Shown here one piece after another: positions 55,321 to 64,000 of a DNA stretch of 64,000 nucleotides (positions within the stretch are counted from its first letter, which is position 1; each line of letters begins with the position of its first letter). Where the stretch lies: positions 12,933,015 through 12,997,014 of the forward strand of contig NC_062218.1 of assembly GCF_902686445.1 (NCBI RefSeq). The letters are read 5' to 3'. This DNA is from Sciurus carolinensis (lineage: Eukaryota > Chordata > Mammalia > Rodentia > Sciuridae). Below the pieces are notes generated by a model that did not search any database, was not told the DNA's origin, and was given only the letters and a program-made list of their open reading frames with translations. Both the position numbers and the translations under genes were made by a program.

Positions 55321-58159
55321 TTATACCTAATGGGTGAGTTGTGCCATAGGAAAGGTGTTAGAGGGACCGGGGTTTTCAGGGAGGAGACATGCTTGCTATG
55401 TGACATGTGGGTGATGGGTGAGGCAGTTTCATGGAGGGTAAGAGTCTTCTTAGGAAGCATGGAGAGGAATTTCCACATCATGCTTGGCATGAGGACCGCC
55501 CTATTACCTTGTTTGAGAATGAGATAGCCCAATCCCCCAACTTCTTATATTTTGGGCGTGAGGGAACAGATGTGCCTGAAGACGTAACAACTCTCACGTC
55601 TCCACTTCTGAATGACCACTTCCATACACACAGGTTTTGCAACCAGATGGCATTTCTTTTGTTTTCCCCATAACCTTATTTTTGATGATTGCAGGCCAGT
55701 GTTTGTCTTCTGAGTGTCTTCTCATCCCTTCTCGAAGAAATTACCTGGTGCATGCTTCCTATTCACTTCACAGTGACTTTCTAGAATAGGTCCTGATCAA
55801 TTAAACATTTAATAGTCACAGGACAGAGACGTAGCATCCTGTCTGCATCCACACCATTTGATGATGGCTTCATGGAAATGCATTGTTTTTTAATTACAAA
55901 AATGATCCTCAAGGTCTAGATATGGGTCTTTGCTCTACAAAGTCTGTGATGCACTAAAATGTAAGAATCGTACTAGAAGCTCTGTCTACTGGATGGTTAA
56001 CTGAGAAATGGGAATCAACGAATGAGAAACATTTGGGCAACAGTTTCCAGAGAGAAACTCAATAAGCTGATGGCAAAGAAGAAAATCACCCGCCTTTGTA
56101 AGAGAAAACCCTCTTTTTAAGATTCTGTGATGAAATGCTGAGAAGGACACACAGAGGTGAAAGCCGATTTTCCCTGAAGTGCGCATTATACATGCAAAGC
56201 CAAAATTCTTTCAACAAGATTAATAAGTGCTATTCATGGCATTCCGGGGCAGACCAGCCGTGTGAGGAGCACCGGAATGTGGCTGCAAAATCCTCTGCAG
56301 TCTTCAGATGAGTTTGAGCTAACGCCTGCCACAGGAGAAACTCGGTTGTCTTTTGTGGTAAGGAAACAAATTAAGGAGGGTCACGTTATAAATCATAAAT
56401 CATTTCTAGGCGGATCTGGTGGCTAATCAAATGACTGCGTTGTTAGTGAAAGACCTTTCTTGAGAGTGTTTCACTTTTACAACTTGTATCTGTTAGGAGG
56501 GTAAAAATTCAGACCTCTTTCCTTTTTTCTTTTGTTTTTCTTTTTACTGGGCTGGGGATTGAACTCAGGGGCACAGGCATGCTCCAAGCCCCAGAGAGCT
56601 CCTTCTGAGAGGTGTAAACCTGGGGTAGTCCCATGTGGCAGGTCAGATGGGAGAGTCAAACGTCAGAGACACAGCAGCTCATTCTTCCTTTCTACTCTGA
56701 TTAGTGGTTAAATTTTAATTCATAATTTTATTGAAAAAATTGGAACGATTTCTAATTCTGGCAAGTAATGTAGATGAAATCAGGGCCCAGGGACTCAGAA
56801 GGCTTTAGTTTCTGCTTGCCTGCTTTTAGCTGCTATGAAGGTGGGCAATTCTTTCCACTTCTCCAGGATCCAGTTCCCTTATCCATATAAGGTCTGGGGT
56901 TTCAGATCTGAAGCTGCCTTCAACTTCATGATTTTATGATTTATGAATCTTGGATTTCAGAGCTGGCTGACTCACTAATGATTTATCCGAGAAAAATAAT
57001 ATTATTGACTCTCAAATGAGAGACTAATATTTCCTGTGGGTGAAAAATTAATTTTTAGCTATCACTAATGTCAAACCAAAGAAAATATCCTGACTCCAAT
57101 AAGAAATTTAAAGAGTCTGCCTAAAGATAAATGGCTAGGAATCAGCATTGTGTGAGTTCCCACAATTAACTTAAACTCCACATAGGAATCCTTTTCAATT
57201 TATTAAAAAATTCTGTGTTTCCTTTCCTTTTCCAAACTAAATAGTCTCAAAGAAATGAAAATATGCTTGAGGAGTGTACTTAGCTAGCAGCTACTGGATT
57301 GTATTTTCCTACCAATATTGTCTAACTCTTAACTGATGAAACTAATATATACAAAGTGGTAATAGCATACTGCTACATGCTGACACTCAGTTTGTACTTT
57401 CTGTACAAGGAGAAAATGAACCATTAGACACTTGGAATGTATGCCTTAAATACCTTGGACAAACTACATAGATTTTCCTGAGACCTTTACATAACCAAAA
57501 TGACCACCTAGCCACCGTTGTTTAGATTCCAGATGGAACGAATGCGTTAAATACTGCAGTGCCTGTTTCAAGACTTTACCAAGGAGATGCTTTTGGCATG
57601 TAAATGACAGCAACAAAGGTGAACTGACTCAGGAGTGAAGAAAGTCCAGAAAGGGTGGGATTCAGGGCGTCGCAACTCAGACTCCTGGCTTTGCTCTGTT
57701 ATTCTTCTCCCTCCTGAGCAGTTCTGTCCTCATTTTGGACTCTGGCTTCCGAGTTTTAGACTCTCCTGTGCTCCATTCTGGCTCTGTTCCTGACGGAGTT
57801 TGGTCCCTGCCACGCAGCAAACTCACCTGAGGTCTGCCGATGTGCGTGGGGCTCTGTCGCCTGTTCACTTCCTCTTTGCCCCGATCCTGGCAGGCAGTGT
57901 GGCACTTCTGAAAACACCGCCCTTCCAGCTGGCTGTGTCCATCTTTAAGTCCCTGAGTGAAATTTGTTTTCTATTCTCTGAGAAGATGAGTTTGTCTGTT
58001 CTGAGAATAAATAATGGATATAAAAAAATAAACACCAGCCTTCAAGACCTGGGGACTGATTCCCTTCCTCTTGAAAGTGAGTTGGATTTGTTTCTGTGAA
58101 TAGAATATAGTTAAAGTGACCACATGGGACCCTGGGGATAAAAAGGCTATGCTTCCATA

Positions 58160-58163
<4 letters not shown>
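55321..58163. other. Anonymous sequence, one possible ID scrap
   Basis: About 56545-56585 (ctgggctggggattgaactc) looks like a minus-strand ID remnant. Nothing else was recognised; no exon can be supported. Confidence 0.4.
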
Positions 58164-58205
<42 letters not shown>

Positions 58206-58281
58206 TCTCCCTCCCTCCCTCCCTCCCTCTCCCTCTCCCTCTCCCTCTCTCTCTCTCTCCCTCCCCTTCTTTTTCCCTCCC
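58164..58281 (+). repeat. 118-nt pure pyrimidine tract
   Basis: CT, CCCT and CCCTCT repeats without a single purine. Parts are mirror-symmetric. The plus strand is pyrimidine and the minus strand purine. The long serine-leucine and arginine-glutamate frames through it are artefacts. Confidence 0.97.
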
Positions 58282-58289
58282 AACTCACT

Positions 58290-58610
58290 CTGGAACAAGT
58301 TGGCTGCCACATTCCTGGAGAGCCGACAGCCCTAAGGAAAGGCTTACTTGGAGAAGAAGTGACCTCTCTAGCCTGTAGCCCCGAGACTGGATCACAGCTT
58401 CAGGAGTGTCTTGGAGGCAGGTTCCCCACACGAGCCAGGGCAGGGGTTGACTGCAACCCTGCTTGACTTTAGCCTCTTGAGGAACCTTGACCTAGAACTA
58501 CCCAGCCAGTTGACTCTGGGATTCCTGATCTTTAGAAACGATGTAAGATAATAAATGTTTTAAGCTGCTAAATTCTGCATAATTTCTACAGAGCAATGGA
58601 TAACTTACAT
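58290..58610 (+). repeat. MLT1-like LTR, 3' part
   Basis: It ends with gatgtaagataataaatg, ttttaagctgctaaattc and ggataactta, the typical MLT1 end. Confidence 0.6.
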
Positions 58611-58624
58611 AGGTAATTGCTACT

Positions 58625-58760
58625 TGTGTGTCTCTTTTATAGCTGAGCAGATTAAAGCCAAGAAGGGTGGAGTGGCTTCCCTAGGTCACATAATTAGGAA
58701 GCTGTGAAGGCAGGGTGCAGACCCACGCAGTGTGACCTCTGAGCTCATTCTTAGTCCCTC
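58625..58760 (-). repeat. MIR-like fragment
   Basis: The order ctgagcagattaaagcc, ttccctaggtcacataatt and ggtgcagacccacgcag follows MIR in complement. Confidence 0.5.
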
Positions 58761-60423
58761 TCGCATGCAGTTGGGAGTCAGAGAACTGTGTACTGCCTAG
58801 TTTATCTGGAGTCCTTATTATTTTCTGGGTTGGCAGATAACTTTTGAGGGATTAAGATGAGAAATTGGCACAATGTTCAAGTCTTCTTAGTAACTAATTT
58901 GTAGTGATGTTTACGTGCTATCTGGCATCTGTACGTCTTAAAATCCATGCATTGGGACACGGATGTGAGAGGCAACTCATAGTTTTTGGAAGGGACCGAC
59001 CGTCCACGTACACGGAGAATTTGAATTGGAGTTCTATGCAGGTAGAGTTTCTAGTCACTGAAGGCGTGGCAAAAACAGTCACACATTTGAAGAATCCAGC
59101 TTCAAGCATTCTGCTAAGCATGGTTCTGCTGGGTCAGGTGTTGGGAGATTTCTGTCAACAAAGTCAGACTTGATTATGTTACTTATGTTCTGAATTCATG
59201 TGACAGTTGATTTGAAATTCAAGAAAGCCCCGGGTTTTGATTCTTGTATCATTGTTAGTTCATTCTGGTGAGGTTCCCACATTGTTTCTCCTTTCTTAGT
59301 TGGAAATTGTTCAGTTTTCCACTTGTCGGTTGGAGAGAGAAAGATCTGAAGCCTGCTTCCCCCGAGCACATCAGGTTTCCTTACTTTCCTATTTCTGATC
59401 CTGCAGTTGGGTGGGGGACACAAGGACTGGCTGTGAGCCACAGGTAACATGTGACCACTCCTGTTTTACATGGAGATTCTCCTCATTTTCTAAAGACCCA
59501 GAGCCTAGGGAAGGGGGGGATAATGCCTAAAGTCACTCAAAGAATGAATGACAAAGGCCACTCGGCGTGTCTTTCCACTTCACTGCTGTGTGCAGTTTGC
59601 TTCCAAGTCTTATTTGAGGTGGATGGTTCTTACTGGGTCTTGGAGGTGGCCCAGGTGGCCTATGGTGATTCGGGTCTCTCTTATTGCCCTAATGGTTTCC
59701 AGAAAAACAAAATAGCGCCTTCCTAAACTCAATAGATACTCATGCTACTGATACGAGGTGGTGGAAGAAAGATGGACTGGAGGGTGGATAGATGAACGGA
59801 GGATGGAACCATGAAGCATGTTGAGTTTTCCTGCTAGTTTCCTTGTTAGTTGTGCGGTAAGATAAGAAAACAGAATCTAACGTGTATTTTGAATTTATAA
59901 AACATGTAATTTCAAAATAAATTGAAATAAAAATTGCCTGGAGAATAAAGTTGAGTGTAAAATATCCCTGTGACAACCAGCTTTTCCGTATTTGATCAAT
60001 TAATAAAGTTTTATAGTCAACATAATTACCTACTGGTTTATTCAAAATTGTATATAACTTAAAGGAGAGTCTATTTTTCTATCTTGGTAGATGTCTTGTT
60101 TTAGCAAATCTATTGTATTTTAATGATCTATTTCCACATTTATAAATCATTCTGGGGAAAGTCTGGAAAGGAAAGTTGAGGATTGATGTGTATTTTGCCT
60201 CTGTCAAAGGATGAGAAGTTTTTTTACTGCTAAGTCATAGGTAAAATATGTGGCTAGTAATGGTGAGGTGCTTTCTTGGTGCTCAAACTGTTGTTCTCCA
60301 ACACTGTAGACCAACTTAAAATGCATCAGTTTGGTAGTCAGAGTAAGAATCAGAAATAAAGGAAACTTTTCTATCATCATCAAAAAAAAAAAAAAAAAAA
60401 AAGATGGGTTTAGGGTGAGATGG
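58761..60423. other. Anonymous sequence, A run at 60381-60401
   Basis: Nothing recognised apart from the homopolymer near the right end. Confidence 0.4.
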
Positions 60424-60855
60424 TGTTTTAGTCAGCTTTTTTTGTTTCTGTGACCAAAAGACACGACAAGAACAATTTTAGAAGAGGAAAAGTTTATTTG
60501 GCACTCATGATTTCTGAGGTCTCAGTCCATCGATGGTCAACTCTTGTTCTGGGACTGGAGTGAGGAATAACATTATGGCGGAAGTGTGTGATGGAGGAGA
60601 ACAGCTCAGAATATGGCAACAAGGAAGAGAGAGCTCTCACTCACCAGGGGAAAAATATATAACCCAAAGGCAAGCCCCCCATAGTCTATCTCCTCCCTCC
60701 ACACACTGCTGCTACAGCTGCCACCCAGTTAATCCATTCAACTGGATAATGCACTGATCCGGTTAAGGCTCTTGTAACCCAATTACTTCACCTTTAAAAA
60801 TTCCTGCATTGTCTCACACATGAGCTTTTGGGGGATACCTCTTATTTAAACCACA
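60424..60855 (-). repeat. LTR of MaLR-like family A
   Basis: On the minus strand it opens TGTGGTTTAAATAAGAGG and ends CTAAAACA, giving TG...CA ends over 432 bp. The outside 5-bp sequences do not match, so a duplication is not proven. Confidence 0.75.
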
Positions 60856-60950
60856 ACTACAAAACCCAGTATTTACATATAGAACGAAGGTACAGACTTT
60901 GGCTGGGTCCAACTAGGTTTTGGCCAGTGAACAGAGAATCATGGCTAGAA

Positions 60951-61218
60951 TATTAGTCAGCTTTTCATCACTGTGACCAAAATACCTGAGAAGAACAACT
61001 TAGAGGAGGAGAAGTTTATTTTGGCTTATGGTTTCCAAAGGCTCAGTCCATGGTTGGCTGACTCCATTGCTCTGGGTCTGAGATGCAGCAGAACATCATG
61101 GTGAAAGGACACGGAGTCACAACTCTCATATCCAATCTTTTCACCTCTGGACATGGCTACATTGGAGTATTCCAACAGATGAGGTTTTCAGGGGATACTT
61201 GATTTCTAAGCCATAACA
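60951..61218 (-). repeat. LTR of family A, internally deleted
   Basis: It opens TGTTATGGCTTAGAAATC on the minus strand and ends gctgactaata. The central third is missing relative to full-length copies. Confidence 0.7.
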
Positions 61219-61921
61219 GCCAGAGACTTAGATTTTGATAGTATTATTTGCTTGTAATTTTTTATTGTAAACGTGCTTTTGATTAATATTTAATCGACAA
61301 CAAAACCCAAGATTTGCTGAATGCCTGGGACATTTTGACATAAGTTAGGCACCCAATCAGCCCACAGAGCATCCTGAGACATGCTTTTGTTCTCTCTGAC
61401 TTCTTCATCTGTAGCATCTATTCTTCCCCCAGTCAGAGAAAGCCGTCTGCTTTTAAGGGATCTTATATTATTGGGGCAAATCCACCAGGAAAATCTTCGT
61501 ATATAAAGGCCAAATGACTAGGTAATTACGCCTGAAAAGTCCTTTTTTCCAAGTAACACAACATAATTAAGGAGTAACTCTACAGCATGAAATCATGAAG
61601 GCCAAAATCCTACCTACTACTACTGCAAAACTAGAAAGCAGAATATTGAAGATGTTAACTGAGGTCTAACAAGAGTCAAAGCCTATCCATTTATTATACT
61701 ATAGATACACTGTCCCCATGTTAAACAAGAAAAATGTAATAGAAAATAGTTTAGCATCCTAAATAGCATATGAATAATTGCCAAAGCCATGGACTAGAAT
61801 ATAATCTAGAATAGATAAGTCAAAACATTGAATTCAAAAGATAAATATTTTATGCTATCCAGCAAATTATTGAGACTTTCTTAGCTTCCGAATGATCATC
61901 TGGAATACAGGGATGCTGATG
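61219..61921. other. Anonymous sequence between two LTRs
   Basis: Nothing recognised, and no retroviral coding remnant between the two same-orientation LTRs. Confidence 0.45.
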
Positions 61922-62351
61922 TGCTTTAGGCAGCTTTTTCACTGCTGTGACCAAAAGACGTGAATAATTAGAGGAGGAAAAGTTTATTTTGGGGCTCATG
62001 ATTTCATCTTAGCTCATAGCCAGCTGATTCCATTCCTCAGGGCCTCAGGTGAGGCAGAACAACATGGCGGAAGTGTGTGGTGGAGGAAAGAGGCTCAGGA
62101 CATGGTGATCAGGAAGCAGAGAGTGTTCTACTTAGGCAGACAAAATATAAACCCCAAAGGCATGCCCCCAATGACCCACCTCTACCAACCACACCCCTCC
62201 TGCCTACAGTTACCACCCAGTTAATTCCTATCAGGGGATTAGTGCACCGATTAGGTTAAGACTGTCACAGCCCAATTGTTTCACCTTTAAACCTTTGTGC
62301 ATTGTCTCACATGTGAGTTTTTGGGGGATATTGAACATCCAAATTATAACA
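61922..62351 (-). repeat. LTR of MaLR-like family A
   Basis: On the minus strand it opens TGTTATAATTTGGATGTTC and ends CCTAAAGCA. The flanks tgatg (61917-61921) and tggtg (62352-62356) may be a 5-bp duplication with one change. Confidence 0.78.
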
Positions 62352-62356
62352 TGGTG

Positions 62357-64000
62357 ACAGTGCTCACTGTATAGTGTATTGCCATCAAAATATGGAACAG
62401 TGTATATGCTATTCCTGGTGCTTAGTAAATGGCCCGTGTATACGAGCTGCTGTACACACAGTGATTACTTTTACTGTATCATAGCATTTTTCCATTCTTC
62501 ATGTAACCACTTGTTAATTCTCTTTTTAGCCCTCCTTTCTTGATTGGGAAGTCTCATAGAAATAGGCATCCAGTGCCTTCTTTATTGTATTATTTCTGGA
62601 CTTTGATATTGAGCTTGTCTGCATAAGGGTACTCGGTCAACATTTGTAGAATAATTTTCAATGAAACTTCTCAACTAGTTTTAGTATGGTCTGGGTCAAG
62701 CAAAATGCACTGATGGCTGGCTTTGGCTTGTGGCCACCCAATTTATAATTTTTGCCAGAGAGTATGACCATGATAATTTGGCCTGGAAGTTATTCAGACA
62801 TGTGTTATCAATCTTCTGCAGAATGCTGGAAGACTCAATAAACATCCATTGTATGTCTAATTTTGAGTAATATTGATGGTGGTGAAATTTTGACATTTCA
62901 AAAGTTCAGAAGATTTAAAATATTTTCTCTCCCAAATGGAAAGAATGTCAAAGTTATTTTATCTTCCTTTATATGAAAAACATTTTCTTATTAAAAAATG
63001 GTAATATGTCTTAATAGCTCCCTAGTTATAACTGAGAGTACTTTGCTCCTTTCAAAAAAAGTTTCATCTGTCATTTGTTCACAGCACCAACCTGTCCCTT
63101 TGGAGGAGGACCATGGAAGCTATAGGGAGAGGTCCCTTCAAATTAGTTCTTAGGTTCTCTACTCTATGTGCACTAACTATTATTCCCAAAATGCAATCTC
63201 TCCACCCACTGTTTCACTTCATGGCATTTGGTACCATGACAATATATGAAAAGAAAAAAAAATTGACAACTGGAGTCAATGAATCATTCAAAATTTCCTT
63301 GGAATAAAAATCTGTAGAAACGGTGAGACACATTTCCCAAGGAATTATTCAGATGAGGGCCAGAAGTTCACTATGGAAAATGTTAACTCCAAAAAAGTTT
63401 ACACAATCAATAACACAAACATATCCCTGATATAATTATGTGCACAATGATTTCAATTAAATTTCAATGGCTGTCTCGGAAGACTGTTAGAATATCTTGA
63501 TTTGGAATCTCATTAAGGAGATTTTAAGACCCTCCAAAAGAGCAACAATACTGGATGGCTTTGGTTCTTGTTTTTGAAGAGGTGGTTTGGAGAAGAACAA
63601 GCGTTTGAAGAAAGAATGCCGTTTCAGACACTGGATATTGGTGAGAGAGAGGGGCAAAGAAGACGCTGTTATATCTGTGAAACCACTTGTAGGGATTATT
63701 TTGCAACTCAAGCTGGGAACTGAGGCTGACTAAGATTCCTGCTTGGTGGTAAGTAGCATAGATGTTTGGAAAATGGCTTTTACCTTCCCTACTAGATATC
63801 TCATGATTCCAGTCTTGCCTTTGTTGCTGTCCTTCCGAGAAAAAGTTCTGGGCAATTATGTCCTTTATTTCAGTTTTTAGTTTACTAGTATAATTTCAAA
63901 TGAAAAGCTCACATTTTAGAATGTGGTTTAAATGTGGACCCAGCAAGAAAACAATCCCAGCTTCACCCTGGATCTGGAAGAATGCAGACCGTTCCGTAGT
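62357..64000. other. Anonymous AT-rich sequence
   Basis: No repeat or gene recognised to the right edge. Short frames on both strands overlap near 63487-63711. Confidence 0.4.

Noticed and set aside
58164..58281. CRISPR-like or satellite array
   Set aside because: Simple CT-rich microsatellite without spacers; the window is from a mammalian genome.
57945..58466. Frames with long serine-leucine or arginine-glutamate runs
   Set aside because: They are translations of the pyrimidine tract at 58164-58281.
60424..62351. Intact endogenous retrovirus between the LTRs
   Set aside because: The intervening stretches are under 0.8 kb and carry no recognisable gag, pol or env remnant.

Overview
This window looks like intergenic or deep intronic DNA from a rodent, most likely a squirrel-type (sciuromorph) rodent. 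The evidence is the repeat fauna: tRNA-derived ID SINEs, dimeric B1-dID SINEs (a 7SL-derived B1 arm joined to an ID-like arm), a further ID-headed SINE with a distinctive 3' tail, a rodent L1 lineage, and many copies of one MaLR-like LTR family. B1-dID dimers are known from squirrels, dormice, beavers and hystricognaths, not from mice or rats. The species call is inference from repeat types. I found no host protein-coding exon, structural RNA gene or other host gene that I can support; the long open frames fall in transposon DNA or in low-complexity or GC-rich repeat DNA.

Layout. 0-15 kb: scattered old repeats (LTRs, MER5-type hAT, ancient L1, MIR), young ID and B1-dID SINEs, and several dinucleotide tracts including a 45-bp alternating purine-pyrimidine tract. 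15-21.4 kb: a composite of ancient L1 pieces (one bearing an inversion typical of twin priming), an L2 piece, then a 3.5-kb 5'-truncated L1 interrupted by a SINE. 21.4-30.6 kb: mostly anonymous sequence with MLT1/MaLR LTRs, an ID and an L2. 30.9-37.7 kb: the centrepiece, a complete minus-strand L1 bounded by a 14-bp target-site duplication. It has two tandem 606-bp 5' UTR units, ORF1, ORF2, a 3' UTR and about 300 bp of extra 3' sequence that looks like a 3' transduction. It is dead: one frameshift in ORF1, two nonsense codons and one frameshift in ORF2, and an ID SINE inserted exactly at the ORF2 start. 40-50 kb: truncated L1s, one well-bounded solo LTR, a B1-dID, L2 pieces, a pair of inverted arms at 46.0 and 48.0 kb, and a long ancient L1. 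50.9-54.2 kb: a nest of LTRs and L1. 58 kb: a 118-nt pure pyrimidine tract. 60.4-62.4 kb: three same-family LTRs in the same orientation. The remainder is anonymous.

There is no operon-like or pathway logic here. The functional reading is of transposon biology: L1 machinery made the L1 copies and also mobilised the ID and B1-dID SINEs, whose A-tails and target duplications are visible. The observations most worth checking are the L1 3' transduction, the in-phase tandem 5' UTR with a long repeated antisense frame, the SINE-created upstream frame at ORF2, the local inverted duplication, and a pair of repeat copies I could not assign to any family.
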